Shown: positions 1-10,115 of the stretch, piece by piece
Position numbering within the stretch: the first letter of the stretch is position 1
Layout: every line of letters begins with the position of its first letter
Assembly: GCA_945911015.1 (NCBI GenBank)
Contig: CAMDZW010000004.1
Span: 111,682 to 175,681 of the forward strand
Source: an uncultured Propionibacteriaceae bacterium
GTDB taxonomy: Bacteria > Actinomycetota > Actinomycetes > Propionibacteriales > Propionibacteriaceae
Reading direction: 5' to 3'
DNA: 64,000 nucleotides
Notes under the pieces: generated by a model
Database searches by the model: none
The model's input: only the letters and a program-made list of their open reading frames with translations
What the model was told of the DNA's origin: nothing
Translations under genes and position numbers: made by a program

Positions 1-510
1 CTGTCCGACGACCACGTCGAGGAGTACGGCGGCTGGCCCGAGGCCTACCGGACCGGACTGGCCAATCTGCGGATGCTTCCGCCCCCGCATCACAGCACCG
101 TCCATGGGGAGAGCCGCCACCCGGCGACCGAGATCCACATGTTCCAGTCCGAGGACTTCTTCGGCGCCAGCCGGATCGCGGTCCTGCCCGAGCTGCTCGC
201 CGAGATCGGCATCGAACGCCCATCCCATGGCGTCCTGTTGGCCATCCCCAACCGTCACCTCGCTGTGGTCCACGTGATCACCGAGGACGGTCTGCTGGAC
301 GCACTGCGGACGATGATCCGGATCGGCCACGGCGAACACGACGGTCACGAGGGGGCCATCTCTGCCGAGGTCTTCTATCGTGCCGCCGACGGGGAGACCC
401 AGCAGCTGACCTGGACCACCAGTGAGCGTTCGGTGGAGCTGCGGGTGAGTGGCCGCTTCGGTGAGGTCGTCCAGGATCTCAACCTGGCCCTTGATCCGCG
501 CCAGGAGTGA
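1..510 (+). CDS. C-terminal part of an unknown protein (cut by window edge)
   Basis: The reading frame is open from the first base and ends at a TGA at 508-510, so the start lies outside the window; an ATG at 73 is internal to the open frame. The visible 169 residues have no signal peptide or membrane segment. They contain a stretch with V-L-L-A-I-P-N-R-H followed by a region of mixed beta character. I do not recognise a family. Codon use is normal for the genome, with G or C in most third positions, which supports real coding. The next gene is on the same strand about 95 bases downstream. Function unknown. Confidence 0.6.
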   Translation: MSDDHVEEYGGWPEAYRTGLANLRMLPPPHHSTVHGESRHPATEIHMFQSEDFFGASRIAVLPELLAEIGIERPSHGVLLAIPNRHLAVVHVITEDGLLDALRTMIRIGHGEHDGHEGAISAEVFYRAADGETQQLTWTTSERSVELRVSGRFGEVVQDLNLALDPRQE

Positions 511-605
511 CCATCCCCTGTCGTTGAGGTGAACGACACGAATCACACGGTTGTAGTTGTCCACGGCTTGGGGACAACCCTGTGGACAACTTCTACACTT
601 GCGCC

Positions 606-1145
606 ATGTGGGAGTCCGTGGGTGACGGGACCGGGGACCGGCCCGGTTCCGGCCGTCGCCGCCATCGATGGGGAGTCGCCGTTGCGGTGGCCATCGCCAC
701 GATCATCTGCGGGATGTGGTTGGTCAGCACCCTGGGAGCGGGTCCGCGTCCCGAGGTCGGCGCCTGCGTCCAGCTTGACGGCGCGGCCGACGACCTCCAG
801 GTCCGCACTGTCGACTGTGCCGACGACGACCAGATGACCTGGACCATCGCCAAGGAGGTCGCCACCGGCGATGACTGCCCGGCTGACAACTACACAGCCG
901 TGCACACCGACCGCCTCCGTTCCGAGGCCGACACCATCTGTCTGCTGCCGAAGCTCGACGTCGACCACTGCTACCGCGAGGTCAACGATGTCGACACGCT
1001 CGCCGTGGTCCCCTGTGCCGAAGCCGACTTCAAGGTGGAAAGCGTCCACAACGCCGAGGACCCGACTCTGTGTGGCGATGTCGGAGTCCCGTACGCCTTC
1101 CCCGAGCCGGCGCTCACCTACTGTCTGGTCGACCCGGAGCAGTGA
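606..1145 (+). CDS. Membrane-anchored, cysteine-rich hypothetical protein
   Basis: A 179-residue protein with a short basic cytoplasmic N-terminus (several Arg/His), one hydrophobic segment at about residues 23-45 and an extracytoplasmic C-terminal part with two similar modules. Each module has a G-x-C-V or D-x-C-Y-R start and a V-x-C-A-D/E motif, so paired disulfides are likely. This resembles actinobacterial LppU/septum-formation-like small secreted domains, but the match is only by pattern. I chose ATG at 606; a GTG at 582 in the same frame would add eight residues. The gene runs towards the DUF3566 gene (convergent, 43 bases between stops). Confidence 0.65.
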   Translation: MWESVGDGTGDRPGSGRRRHRWGVAVAVAIATIICGMWLVSTLGAGPRPEVGACVQLDGAADDLQVRTVDCADDDQMTWTIAKEVATGDDCPADNYTAVHTDRLRSEADTICLLPKLDVDHCYREVNDVDTLAVVPCAEADFKVESVHNAEDPTLCGDVGVPYAFPEPALTYCLVDPEQ

Positions 1146-1188
1146 ACGTGGCTCATCCGATGCTCGCTCCTCACGGAGCAGTCCGCGA

Positions 1189-2070
1189 TCAGTCCTCGGC
1201 GAGGGTGACCTCGAAGCCACCGAGCATGGTGGCGGCCAGGTTGTAGAGGAAGGACCCCAGCGTGGCGAGTGCCGTCATGATGATGACGTTCACACAGGCG
1301 AGCAGCGCGGTGACGCCCATGACCCGTTCCCAGCTCAGGATCTGGCGGATCTGGAATCCGGAGTCCTCGGTCTGGGTGTCGAAGACCAGTCCGACGAGCT
1401 CGTCGATCTGGTCGAACAGGCCGGATGCCTCGACCACGGTGTAGATCAGGGCGGCGGCAGTGAAGAACATGATCCCGCCCGCGATCGCGAACAGGAAGAA
1501 CGTCTTCATCACCGACCACGGGTCGACGCGCGACACCCGCAGCCGCGCCTTGCGGGTGCGCCGCGGCCGGGGTGTCGGCAACGGATCCTGCGGGGCCGCG
1601 GCAGGTGAGGAGATCGGGGCCGGCATCGCCGTCGGGGTGGGCGTGACCGGGCCGCCCGCCGCGGCGGCAGGCGCCGGGCTGGGCGTTGCGGCAGCACTGG
1701 TGCCAGCGGACGTGTCGGCACCAGCTGTGGCGGAATCCTCACTGGGCCGCTGGAATGGCGAGGTTTCCTCCGCCTCGTCCTCGGCCTGGAGGCGTTCCAG
1801 GGCGCGCTGCCGTTCGGCCTCCTGAGAGGCCTGTTTGGCCTCGTACTCCTTGCGCGCCGCTTCCTTCTCGGGCGGGGCCGGGAGCCGATGCATGATCCGC
1901 TCGGCCAGGGTCGGCGGGTTCGTCGAGTTGGCCGCGGGCGTGCCCCCACCGGCCGGCGAGTTGCCGTAGAAGCTGCTCGCCGGCCGGATCAGGGTGTCAT
2001 CCTCGGCCACGGGCGCCGGGCTGGGCGCGTTGCTGGAACCACCCGCGCCGGAGGCGTTGCTTTCAGTCAC
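1189..2070 (-). CDS. DUF3566 membrane protein downstream of gyrA
   Basis: A 293-residue protein with a long low-complexity Pro/Ala/Ser/Thr-rich N-terminal half and a conserved C-terminal domain. This domain starts near V-S-R-V-D-P-W-S-V, followed by a transmembrane helix, a soluble loop of about 45 residues and a second transmembrane helix. This is the DUF3566 architecture that sits directly after gyrA in most actinobacteria. GTG start at 2070 follows a G-rich Shine-Dalgarno stretch, 11 bases after the gyrA stop, so it is probably cotranscribed with gyrB-gyrA. Molecular role unknown; the synteny makes the family call firm. Confidence 0.9.
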   Translation of the reverse strand: MTESNASGAGGSSNAPSPAPVAEDDTLIRPASSFYGNSPAGGGTPAANSTNPPTLAERIMHRLPAPPEKEAARKEYEAKQASQEAERQRALERLQAEDEAEETSPFQRPSEDSATAGADTSAGTSAAATPSPAPAAAAGGPVTPTPTAMPAPISSPAAAPQDPLPTPRPRRTRKARLRVSRVDPWSVMKTFFLFAIAGGIMFFTAAALIYTVVEASGLFDQIDELVGLVFDTQTEDSGFQIRQILSWERVMGVTALLACVNVIIMTALATLGSFLYNLAATMLGGFEVTLAED

Positions 2071-2081
2071 CGAAGTCCCCC

Positions 2082-4679
2082 TCAGGGCTGGTCGTCGGAC
2101 TCGTCCGTCGGAGCGACGATACCCGTCGCCTCCTCAGGGTTCACGTCCTCGGCGGATTCACCGGTCACCTCTTCGCTCACCTCGTCGGTGTCATCGGCCT
2201 CATCCTCGGGACGCTCCGGGTTGATGGTGATCGCCACGACCGAGTCCTGACCGCGCACCCCGATGAACTTCACACCCATCGTGTCGCGGCCCTTGACCGG
2301 CACCTCGGCGACCCCGGATCGGGTGATCTGGCCGCTGGCCTTGACCGCAATGACCTGGTCGGACTCACTCACCACGAGCGCGCCGACCAGATGGCCACGG
2401 TTCTCGTTGAGCCGCATCGCCTTGATGCCCAGCCCGCCACGGCCCTGCTGACGGTACTCGTTGACCGTGGTCCGTTTGGCGAAGCCGCCGTCGGTCACCG
2501 TGAACACATAGCGGTCGTCCTGCGGCATGTCCGCGTCGATCACCGACATGCTCAGCAGCTCGTCGTCGGCACGGAACTTCATCCCCGTCACCCCCGAGGT
2601 CGCTCGGCCCATCGGCCGCAGCTGCTCATTGTTGGCGGGGAACCGGATCGACTGGCCCTTGCGTGAGACCAGCAGGACGTCGTCGTCGACCTCGCACAGC
2701 GCGGCGCCGATCAGTTCGTCATCCTCCTCACGGAAGTTGATCGCGATGATGCCCGCCTGACGTGGCGAGTCGTACAGGTCGAGCTTGGTCTTCTTGATCA
2801 GGCCACGGCGGGTCGCCAACAGGAGGTACTCGGCCGAGGCGTAGTCGCGGATCGCCAACACCTGGGCGATCTTCTCATCGGGCAGGAAGCTGAGCAGGCC
2901 GGCCACGTGGCTGCCGCGGGCATCCCGTCCGGCCTCGGGCAGCATCCACACCTTGGTGCGGTAGACCCGGCCGGCATTGGTGAAGATCAGGATCCAGTTG
3001 TGGTTGGTGGTCGCAAACATGTGGGCGACCTCGTCATCGGCCCTCAGGGCCGCACCCTTGACGCCCTTGCCGCCACGCCGCTGCACGCGGTACTGGTCGG
3101 TGCGGGTCCGCTTGGCATAGCCACCGCGAGTGATGGTGACGACCATCTCCTCGTCAGGGATCAGATCCTCGTGGGAGAGATCTCCGTCAGCGGCCACGAT
3201 CTGGCTGCGTCGGTCGTCGCCGTACTTGTCGACAACCTCGGCCAGTTCCTCGGCGATGATTGCGCGCTGACGTTCGGGCTTGGCCAGGATGTCCTTCAGG
3301 TCGGCGATCACCCGCTCGAACTCCGCCAGGGTGTCGATGATCTTCTGCCGTTCCAGCGCCGCCAGGCGCCGCAACTGCATGTCGAGGATCGCATTGGCCT
3401 GCAGCTCGTCGATACCGAGCAGCGCCATCAGACCGGACCGGGCCTCGTCGGTGGTCGGGCTGCGCCGGATCAACGCGATGACGTCGTCCAGGGCATCGAG
3501 GGCCTTCACATATCCACGCCAGATGTGTGCGCGGGCCTCGGCATCGGCCAGCCGATATTCGGTACGACGCTTGATCACGTCGATCTGGTGGTCGACCCAG
3601 TACCGGATGAACTGGTCCAGACGGAGCGTACGCGGCACCTCGTCCACCAGGGCCAGCATGTTGCAGCCGAAGGTGTCCTGCAAGGAGGTGTGCTTGTAGA
3701 GATTGTTCAGCACGACGCGCGGCTGCGCGTCCCGCTTCAACACGATGACCAACCGCTGACCCGTACGAGCAGAGGTGTCGTCACGGATGTCGGCGATCCC
3801 CTGGAGTCGTCCGGTGTTGACCAGCTCGGCAATCTTGAGCGCAAGATTGTCCGGGTTGCACATGTAGGGCAGCTCGGTGACAACCAGGTTGGTCCGCCCC
3901 GAGCGGTCCTCCTCCATGTCGACCACGGCCCGCATGGTGACCGAACCGCGTCCGGTGCGGTAGGCATCCTCGATGCCCTTGCGGCCCACGATCAGTGCAC
4001 CGCTGGGGAAGTCGGGACCCTGGACCCGTTCGATGGAGGCCTCGAGGAGCTCCTCGTCGGTGGCTTCGGAGTTCTCCAGGAACCACTGGGCCGCCGAGGC
4101 GACCTCACGCAGGTTGTGGGTCGGGATGTTGGTGGCCATGCCGACCGCGATGCCGGTGGAGCCGTTGACCAGCAAGTTCGGGTAGCGGGCCGGTAGGACG
4201 GACGGTTCGCTGGAACGTCCGTCGTAGTTGGGCTTGAAGTCGACGGTGTTCTCGGTGATGTCGCGGACCATTTCGAGGGCCAGCGGATCCATCTTGCACT
4301 CGGTGTACCGCATGGCCGCCGCACCGTCGTTGCCCGGGGAGCCAAAGTTGCCCTGCCCGATGACCAGCGGATAGCGCATCACCCACGGCTGGGCCAGCCG
4401 GACCAGGGTGTCGTAGATCGCGATGTCACCGTGCGGGTGGTAGGCGCCGATCACGTCACCGACGACACGCGAACACTTGTAGAAGCCGCGGTCGGGAAGG
4501 TACCGCCCGTCGTACATGGCGTAGATGACGCGGCGGTGGACCGGCTTGAGGCCATCGCGAACGTCCGGCAGTGCCCGGCCCACGATCACGCTCATCGCGT
4601 AGTCGAGGTAGGACTTCTGGATCTCCTCCTGGAGATCGATCGGCTCGGTCCGATGCGCGGGCGTGGGAATGTCAGTCAT
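2082..4679 (-). CDS. gyrA: DNA gyrase subunit A
   Basis: An 865-residue type IIA topoisomerase breakage-reunion subunit that acts with GyrB to introduce negative supercoils. The N-terminal domain carries the active-site tyrosine in R-Y-T-E-C (Tyr125). The C-terminal beta-pinwheel contains the GyrA-box Q-R-R-G-G-K-G-V, which identifies gyrase rather than topoisomerase IV. The C-terminus ends in an acidic tail of about 45 residues. The ATG start is preceded by AGGAGAC with good spacing; the gyrB stop lies 27 bases upstream. The quinolone-determining region reads [10 protein letters not shown], with Ile86 at the position of E. coli Ser83, which is unusual. Confidence 0.98.
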   Translation of the reverse strand: MTDIPTPAHRTEPIDLQEEIQKSYLDYAMSVIVGRALPDVRDGLKPVHRRVIYAMYDGRYLPDRGFYKCSRVVGDVIGAYHPHGDIAIYDTLVRLAQPWVMRYPLVIGQGNFGSPGNDGAAAMRYTECKMDPLALEMVRDITENTVDFKPNYDGRSSEPSVLPARYPNLLVNGSTGIAVGMATNIPTHNLREVASAAQWFLENSEATDEELLEASIERVQGPDFPSGALIVGRKGIEDAYRTGRGSVTMRAVVDMEEDRSGRTNLVVTELPYMCNPDNLALKIAELVNTGRLQGIADIRDDTSARTGQRLVIVLKRDAQPRVVLNNLYKHTSLQDTFGCNMLALVDEVPRTLRLDQFIRYWVDHQIDVIKRRTEYRLADAEARAHIWRGYVKALDALDDVIALIRRSPTTDEARSGLMALLGIDELQANAILDMQLRRLAALERQKIIDTLAEFERVIADLKDILAKPERQRAIIAEELAEVVDKYGDDRRSQIVAADGDLSHEDLIPDEEMVVTITRGGYAKRTRTDQYRVQRRGGKGVKGAALRADDEVAHMFATTNHNWILIFTNAGRVYRTKVWMLPEAGRDARGSHVAGLLSFLPDEKIAQVLAIRDYASAEYLLLATRRGLIKKTKLDLYDSPRQAGIIAINFREEDDELIGAALCEVDDDVLLVSRKGQSIRFPANNEQLRPMGRATSGVTGMKFRADDELLSMSVIDADMPQDDRYVFTVTDGGFAKRTTVNEYRQQGRGGLGIKAMRLNENRGHLVGALVVSESDQVIAVKASGQITRSGVAEVPVKGRDTMGVKFIGVRGQDSVVAITINPERPEDEADDTDEVSEEVTGESAEDVNPEEATGIVAPTDESDDQP

Positions 4680-4706
4680 GAAGTCTCCTGGAGTCGCTCT
4701 GGCCGA

Positions 4707-6734
4707 TCAGATGTCGAGGAAGCGGACATCTTTGGCATTGCGCTGGATGAAGGTACGGCGCTGTTCGACGTCCTCGCCCATCAGGATCGAGAACATCTCG
4801 TCGGCCCGGGCGGCATCCTCCAGCGTCACCTGCAGCAGCAGTCGCTGGTCCGGGTCCATGGTGGTGTCCCACAGCTCATCAGGGTTCATCTCGCCCAGAC
4901 CCTTGTAGCGCTGGATCGGGCCCTCCTTGGGCAGGCGGCGACCATGTTCCTCGCCGAGTTTGAGCAGGCCGTCCCGTTCGGCATCGCTGTAGGCGAGTTC
5001 GTGCGGGGCATTGGTCCACTTGATCTTGTACAGCGGCGGCTGGGCGAGGTAGACGTAACCGCCCTCGAGCAACGGCTTCATGAACCGGAACAGCAGAGTC
5101 AGCAACAACGTACGGATGTGCGCTCCGTCGACGTCGGCGTCAGCCATCAGCACGACCCGGTGGTAGCGCAGCTTGGCGATGTCGAAGTCATCGTGGATCC
5201 CGGTGCCCAGAGCGGCGATGATCGCCTGGACCTCCTGGTTCTGCAGGATCTTGTCGAGGCGGGCCTTCTCCACGTTGAGGATCTTGCCGCGGATCGGCAG
5301 GATCGCCTGGGTGCGTGGGTCACGGCCACCGGTGGCCGAACCACCGGCGGAGTCACCCTCGACGACGAAGACCTCACACTCGGAGGGCTCGGTGGACTGG
5401 CAGTCCTTCAGCTTGCCGGGCAGACCGGATCGGCCGAGCAGACCCTTGCGGTCGCGGGCAGCCTGCTGGGCCTTGCGGGCAGCGATGCGAGCGATCGCGG
5501 CAGCCTGGGCGCGCCGAACGATTTCCTTGCCCTCGCTCGGATTCTCCTCGAACCAGTCGCCGAGCTTGTCGTTGACCACCCGCTGCACGAACGACCGGGC
5601 CTCGGTGTTGCCGAGCTTGGTCTTGGTCTGGCCCTCGAATTGTGGCTCGGTGAGTTTGACCGAGATGATCGCGGTGAGGCCCTCACGGATGTCCTCACCG
5701 GCCATCCGGTCCTCCTTCTTCTTCACCAGCCCCCAGGTCTCGCCCCACTTGTTCACCGTGTTGGTCAGTGCGGCGCGGAACCCTTCTTCATGGGTGCCGC
5801 CCTCATGGGTGTTGATGGCATTGGCGAAGGTGTGGACCGATTCGACATAGGACGCGTTCCACTGCATCGCGACCTCGGCGCTCAACCCGTGTGCCTCGTC
5901 GTGGTCCTCGACCGAGATGACGCTGGGGTTGATGATCGGCTTGTTGCCGATCAGGTGGCGTACGTAGTCGGCCAGGCCATCGTCGTACTTGAAGTCGTCG
6001 GCGAACTTCTTGCCGTTCTCGTCGACGTGGTCGGGACGCTCGTCGGCGATCATGATCCGCAGACCCTTGTTGAGGAAGGCCATCTCCCGCAGCCGGGTGG
6101 CCAGCGTCTCGTAGTTGAAGTCGACGGACTCGAAGATCTCCTCGCTGGGCCAGAAGGTGATGGTCGTGCCGACCTCGTCGGTCTCCTCACCCCTGGCCAG
6201 GGGCGCAACCGGGACGCCGAGGCGGAACTCCTGGGTCCAGCGGTAGCCGTCGCGGCAGACCTCGACGATGAATTTCTGGCTGAGCGCGTTGACCACCGAC
6301 GAGCCGACCCCGTGCAGGCCGCCGGAGACCTTGTAGCCGCCCTGGCCGAACTTGCCGCCGGCGTGCAGGACGGTCAGCACGAGGGTCACGGTCGGAATCT
6401 TCTCGACCGGGTGCTCCTTGACCGGGATGCCGCGGCCGTTGTCGACGACCTTCAGACCGCCATCGGCAAGGATCGTCACGGCGATGGTGTCGCAGTGACC
6501 AGCCATCGCCTCGTCGACCGCGTTGTCCACGATCTCGTAGACCAGGTGGTGCAGGCCGCGTTCACCGGTCGAACCGATGTACATGCCCGGGCGCTTGCGG
6601 ACGGCTTCGAGGCCTTCGAGGACGGTGATGTCGTCGGCGTCATAGGCGCCAGGGGTGTTGCCGCCCTGAACCGGATACTTCTCCTCCGGTGCAGTCTCCT
6701 CGTCAGGCGCGTTCGCGTCATCAGCTGTGCTCAC
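4707..6734 (-). CDS. gyrB: DNA gyrase subunit B
   Basis: A 675-residue ATPase subunit of gyrase. It shows the GHKL ATP-binding domain (E-I-V-D-N-A-V-D-E and G-L-H-G-V-G-S motifs), the transducer domain, and the TOPRIM domain with E-G-D-S-A-G-G and D-A-D-V-D-G-A-H motifs for Mg2+-dependent strand cleavage. The length is typical of actinobacterial GyrB. The start is GTG at 6734 behind a GGAGA Shine-Dalgarno; the first 30 or so residues are an acidic, variable extension. It is followed by gyrA on the same strand and is preceded by about 250 bases in which I see no gene, probably holding the gyrBA promoter. Confidence 0.98.
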   Translation of the reverse strand: MSTADDANAPDEETAPEEKYPVQGGNTPGAYDADDITVLEGLEAVRKRPGMYIGSTGERGLHHLVYEIVDNAVDEAMAGHCDTIAVTILADGGLKVVDNGRGIPVKEHPVEKIPTVTLVLTVLHAGGKFGQGGYKVSGGLHGVGSSVVNALSQKFIVEVCRDGYRWTQEFRLGVPVAPLARGEETDEVGTTITFWPSEEIFESVDFNYETLATRLREMAFLNKGLRIMIADERPDHVDENGKKFADDFKYDDGLADYVRHLIGNKPIINPSVISVEDHDEAHGLSAEVAMQWNASYVESVHTFANAINTHEGGTHEEGFRAALTNTVNKWGETWGLVKKKEDRMAGEDIREGLTAIISVKLTEPQFEGQTKTKLGNTEARSFVQRVVNDKLGDWFEENPSEGKEIVRRAQAAAIARIAARKAQQAARDRKGLLGRSGLPGKLKDCQSTEPSECEVFVVEGDSAGGSATGGRDPRTQAILPIRGKILNVEKARLDKILQNQEVQAIIAALGTGIHDDFDIAKLRYHRVVLMADADVDGAHIRTLLLTLLFRFMKPLLEGGYVYLAQPPLYKIKWTNAPHELAYSDAERDGLLKLGEEHGRRLPKEGPIQRYKGLGEMNPDELWDTTMDPDQRLLLQVTLEDAARADEMFSILMGEDVEQRRTFIQRNAKDVRFLDI

Positions 6735-6986
6735 CCAGGTCTCCTTCAGGTCAGTCGGTCACTCGGCGGGACGTTGGGACAGGTCCGCCTCAGAAGTGGC
6801 CTCGGTCATTCTAGCGCGTTTGACAGCCATAGGCGTGTTCCGACGTCGGCCGGACTCGTGTCAATTGCCGTTGGTGGGCGCTCACTGGCCGCTGGGAGCG
6901 ACGATCAGGGCCTCTTCCGACCCCGGATACGGCTCATGACCCCCTGAGGCGTCCTGATCCGCTTCGACCGATCCCTCCCGCCGGGG

Positions 6987-7622
6987 TCAGCGAGGTGGGT
7001 CGCCGAGGCCCTGGACCATCGGCAACCGGACCTGGTAGGAATGCCGACTCGGGACGAGGACATCGGCCTCGGGATGACCGGTGTTGGAACGGTTCTCGGT
7101 CTCCAGCCAGGCAATGCGCAGATCGATGAAGTCCGACGGTGCGAACTCAGGCGGCAGCTCGACCTGCAGCTCCACCGGGACCATCGGCATGCCCGGCTGG
7201 AACTGGGCCCCGTACGCACGAATCTGCCCGACCAGCGACACAGTGGCGTTCTCGGCGAAGCCGGATCCGTCCACACCGATCGCGGTCCACCGGCTCGACA
7301 ACTGGCCGGACCGGTCGGCCGTGGTGCGGCCGAGGCCGTACACCCTGATCCGCCACCCCTCCCGCGGGCCGTCGCGGTAGCGTCTCTCCCAGATCTGGGC
7401 GTCGGTGAAGACCAACTGGAACGGACCGGTCTCGAAGGTCTCCCCCGGCTGGACGGTGATGACATCGTCGGTGCGTTCGTCCAGACCACCTGCGGCCCAC
7501 AGACCACCGAGCACCACGGTCAGGGCAACCACCACCGCCAGGACGACCCACACCGGCCGGGTCGACCTCGGCGCCGTCCAGTCGCCGAGGGGCTGGTCGT
7601 CCAGCCAGATCCGCGCGGTCAT
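6987..7622 (-). CDS. Single-pass membrane protein, last gene of a four-membrane-protein operon
   Basis: A 211-residue protein with about 25 cytoplasmic residues, one transmembrane helix at about 25-47 (V-W-V-V-L-A-V-V-V-A) and an extracytoplasmic beta-rich domain (T-F-E-T-G-P-F-Q-L-V-F-T-D-A) that recalls DUF4352-like immunoglobulin folds. The upstream gene's stop overlaps this ATG by four bases (ATGA, 7619-7622), so translational coupling is likely; this decides the start against a longer frame reaching 7688. It shares topology with the two preceding genes. No enzymatic motifs are visible and the function is unknown. Confidence 0.7.
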   Translation of the reverse strand: MTARIWLDDQPLGDWTAPRSTRPVWVVLAVVVALTVVLGGLWAAGGLDERTDDVITVQPGETFETGPFQLVFTDAQIWERRYRDGPREGWRIRVYGLGRTTADRSGQLSSRWTAIGVDGSGFAENATVSLVGQIRAYGAQFQPGMPMVPVELQVELPPEFAPSDFIDLRIAWLETENRSNTGHPEADVLVPSRHSYQVRLPMVQGLGDPPR

Positions 7623-8167
7623 GGCCGGATCACCTGGACATGCACCGAGTCGGACTGGACGATCAGCCCGTACAACTGGTCGACCCACTGCTCGGGGACC
7701 AGGTAGGTGAGGGTCAGCGTGGTCGGTGCCGGGCCAGTCTCGGAGTCACAGCGTCGCACCAGGTCATCGTGGACCGAGACCGGCTGCCAGGTCCGACCGT
7801 CGGGTCCGAGGAGCTCGAGCTGGCAACCACCGATCACCGTGTCGGTGACACCACTGACCTCCACGGTCGCGGTCACCCAGATTGCACCGGGAGCCGGCAC
7901 GCCACGCTCCTGGTCAGGAGTCTGTACGGGTGCGCGGTCGACGAACGACTCGGTCTCGATGGAGAGCACCCGGAAGGTGACGCCCTTCCATTCGGCCGGT
8001 GCCCCCGGCGCCTGCTGGTGATGGATGTCGACGGTGTGCAGCTTCACATAGGACGCCCACACGACCCCGTACCCGGTGGCCAGGCCGAGCACCAACAGCA
8101 GCGCAAGGATCCATCGCAGGCGCCAAGCATGTGGGGGTGTTGGGGCATGCGGGGGTGTTGGTGTCAT
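7619..8167 (-). CDS. Single-pass membrane protein with extracytoplasmic beta domain
   Basis: A 182-residue protein. A short N-terminal tail of two T-P-P-H-A repeats comes before one transmembrane helix (about 17-40) and an outside domain with V-W-A-S-Y-V-K-L-H, then a beta-sandwich-like region with two cysteines (G-G-C-Q-L and R-R-C-D-S) that may pair. It overlaps both neighbours by four bases. The outside domain is similar in layout to those encoded on either side, suggesting related subunits of one envelope complex. Family not recognised. Confidence 0.7.
   Translation of the reverse strand: MTPTPPHAPTPPHAWRLRWILALLLVLGLATGYGVVWASYVKLHTVDIHHQQAPGAPAEWKGVTFRVLSIETESFVDRAPVQTPDQERGVPAPGAIWVTATVEVSGVTDTVIGGCQLELLGPDGRTWQPVSVHDDLVRRCDSETGPAPTTLTLTYLVPEQWVDQLYGLIVQSDSVHVQVIRP
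8127..8162 (-). repeat. Two tandem 18-bp repeats at the start of a membrane-protein gene
   Basis: The unit GCATGTGGGGGTGTTGGG (8127-8144) is followed at once by a copy with two changes (8145-8162). It encodes the repeated T-P-P-H-A-P hexapeptide at the cytoplasmic N-terminus of the protein ending at 7619. Copy number may vary between strains. Confidence 0.7.
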
Positions 8168-8721
8168 CGCGTCACCACCAGGGTGCTGCGGACCGGGGTC
8201 AGGACGGTCAGCTCATCGTCGCTGATCTGTTGGGCCGTGAGCTCGGGCCGCCACCGTACCCAGTGTTGGTGGGAGAAGATGATCTCGCGGGGACCGATCT
8301 CGAAGGTCAGGTCGTCGAGGCGATCGACCGGCACGTCGAACAGCGCATAGCGGATCGAGGTGAAGCCCGGTGGGGCCGATTCCTCGCTGCTGTTGAGCGG
8401 GTCGTGCAGACCCGGACCGGCCCGCAGTTGCGGGTCGAGGCCGCGGACCAGCCGCTCACCGGCGCTGATCTCGAAGGTGACCATCACCCACCGGCCGATC
8501 GGGGCGATGCGCTCGGAGTCAAGGATGACGCTGCTGCCGGTCTCCACCCCGGTGATGCGCACCTGGGCGCCGTGGTCGAGTTCGACCGGGACGCCGAGCT
8601 CGGCGGTGACGAAGAGCTGGCGGTCACGGTCCTCGACACCCTTGGCGGTGCGGACCAGGATCCCGGCGACCAGCACGGCGGCGATCGTCAGCGCGACAGT
8701 GACCAGACGGGCGAGTTTCAT
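8164..8721 (-). CDS. Single-pass membrane protein with extracytoplasmic beta domain
   Basis: A 185-residue protein with an N-terminal signal-anchor helix (M-K-L-A-R-L-V-T-V-A-L then a hydrophobic run) and an outside beta-rich domain that contains V-R-I-T-G-V-E-T-G and V-M-V-T-F-E-I-S, a pattern seen in DUF4352-type domains. There is no lipobox or catalytic motif. The ATG overlaps the stop of the upstream polytopic gene (8718-8721) and its own stop overlaps the next start (8164-8167). It is the second of four coupled membrane genes. Role unknown. Confidence 0.7.
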   Translation of the reverse strand: MKLARLVTVALTIAAVLVAGILVRTAKGVEDRDRQLFVTAELGVPVELDHGAQVRITGVETGSSVILDSERIAPIGRWVMVTFEISAGERLVRGLDPQLRAGPGLHDPLNSSEESAPPGFTSIRYALFDVPVDRLDDLTFEIGPREIIFSHQHWVRWRPELTAQQISDDELTVLTPVRSTLVVTR

Positions 8722-10112
8722 CTCCTCACCTTCTCGGCGGTCGGTACTCGTTCACGGAAGTGGACCAGACAACGGTGGAAGGCAACGGCGAGCAGACACA
8801 TCCGCAACGGCTCGGTGAGGCCTTCGACCAGCGCCACGAAGGGCTGCCAGGTCAGCCAGAACATCACCTCATGGCCACCGATGACCCGGATGACCAGCTG
8901 GGTCCAGGCCGTGTCGACCACCGTCCAGAGGGCATGGACCAGCACGTACGAGCCGAGGAATCCGATCCCGGCGCGCAGCACCAACCGCAACGAATGGAAG
9001 GTCGGCAGGTACTTGTCGTCGAGGTCGCTGAGGAAGGCCTCCCGGAACTCGATCCACAGCCGTTCCAGCCGTGGCCGACCCCGACTGGCCTCGAGGGCGC
9101 GGAGGCGTCGGACCTGCCGAGGGGCCAGCGCACGGGCCCGGCTCTCCAAACCCTTCTGCCACAGTTCGGCCAGCGAGATCAGCTTGGAGCCGTAGACCAG
9201 AGCGGCGACGGCCAGCCACACCACCGGCTGCACCAGGGCGTCCAGGGTCAGGGGCCACAACACGTCGCTGACGAATCGACCCAGCGCGGCCACGAGCGCC
9301 GGCCAGCGGATGCCGAGTTGTTCAGCCAGCCCGGCGATCGCCACCCCCATCTGGTCGAACCACTGCAGGACGGTACGGCCCTGCCACCAGTCCTTCGCCG
9401 CGCGCAACACATGCTGGCCGGACAGGATGACCACCAGCAAGAAGTAGGCCTCGAGCAGGGTGACGACCACGCCCAGCCATCTCCAGCCCACACGGTGATG
9501 CAGAAGGTCGACCCCTCGCCGTACGAGATAGGTCGTCACGATCAGGCCGACGACGAAGGCTGTCTTGCCGGGACTGGTCAACGGGTTGAGCTCGGTGAGG
9601 ATGGTGCGGTCGGCGACGATGCCGGACTGCAACAGGGCCAGATTGGTGAGCTGTTCGGCGCGGGCGGCGACCTCGTTGACGGCGGCATAGATGCCGAGGA
9701 AGGGCAGCAACGTGAGCGCGAGGACATGGCTGAGAGACTGGCCGTGGCCCCTACCGGCCTCCTCCGGCGGGACGAGTTGGTCGATGTCGAGGGCTCGCGC
9801 GACGACCCGCAACATCAGCACGATCGCGCCGAGAGTGCCGAGCAGGCCGAGAGCGAAGACGGCCAGAGCGAGCCAGACCAACTCAAGCGGAATCTGGGTG
9901 GCGATCCGGGTGGCCAGCTCGCTGACCAGCCAGCCGCCGATCCAGATGACGGTCAGCTGCGGCCACAGTCGAGCCCAGACTGACACCGTCCCGGCGGCAA
10001 GGTCGACGGTCCCGGTGGCGAAGGCGGTGAGCGCACCGGTCGCGGTCGTCGGCCTGGCCGAGCCAGGAGCGGCGGCGGGGGTGGGGGCCGGGCGTGGGTC
10101 GGTCCGGGACAT
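8718..10112 (-). CDS. Polytopic membrane protein of unknown function
   Basis: A 464-residue integral membrane protein with an Ala/Pro-rich cytoplasmic N-terminus and roughly eight hydrophobic segments. A basic cytoplasmic loop rich in Arg (near R-Q-V-R-R-L-R-A-L) sits before the last two or three helices. It begins three bases after the dciA stop and overlaps the next gene by four bases, so dciA and the four membrane genes very likely form one transcript. No transporter signature was recognised. The arrangement (one polytopic plus three bitopic proteins) suggests a membrane complex; this is inference. Confidence 0.75.
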   Translation of the reverse strand: MSRTDPRPAPTPAAAPGSARPTTATGALTAFATGTVDLAAGTVSVWARLWPQLTVIWIGGWLVSELATRIATQIPLELVWLALAVFALGLLGTLGAIVLMLRVVARALDIDQLVPPEEAGRGHGQSLSHVLALTLLPFLGIYAAVNEVAARAEQLTNLALLQSGIVADRTILTELNPLTSPGKTAFVVGLIVTTYLVRRGVDLLHHRVGWRWLGVVVTLLEAYFLLVVILSGQHVLRAAKDWWQGRTVLQWFDQMGVAIAGLAEQLGIRWPALVAALGRFVSDVLWPLTLDALVQPVVWLAVAALVYGSKLISLAELWQKGLESRARALAPRQVRRLRALEASRGRPRLERLWIEFREAFLSDLDDKYLPTFHSLRLVLRAGIGFLGSYVLVHALWTVVDTAWTQLVIRVIGGHEVMFWLTWQPFVALVEGLTEPLRMCLLAVAFHRCLVHFRERVPTAEKVRR

Positions 10113-10115
10113 GGC

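Noticed and set aside
2907..4196. 429-residue plus-strand frame inside gyrA
   Set aside because: Antisense shadow of the breakage-reunion domain.
4431..6947. 838-residue open frame on the plus strand over gyrB
   Set aside because: Antisense shadow of gyrB/gyrA caused by high GC; no homology-like motifs, and the minus strand encodes an unmistakable gyrase.
6735..6986. A small gene between gyrB and the membrane operon
   Set aside because: Short frames there lack ribosome-binding sites and coding bias; the region more likely carries the gyrB promoter.
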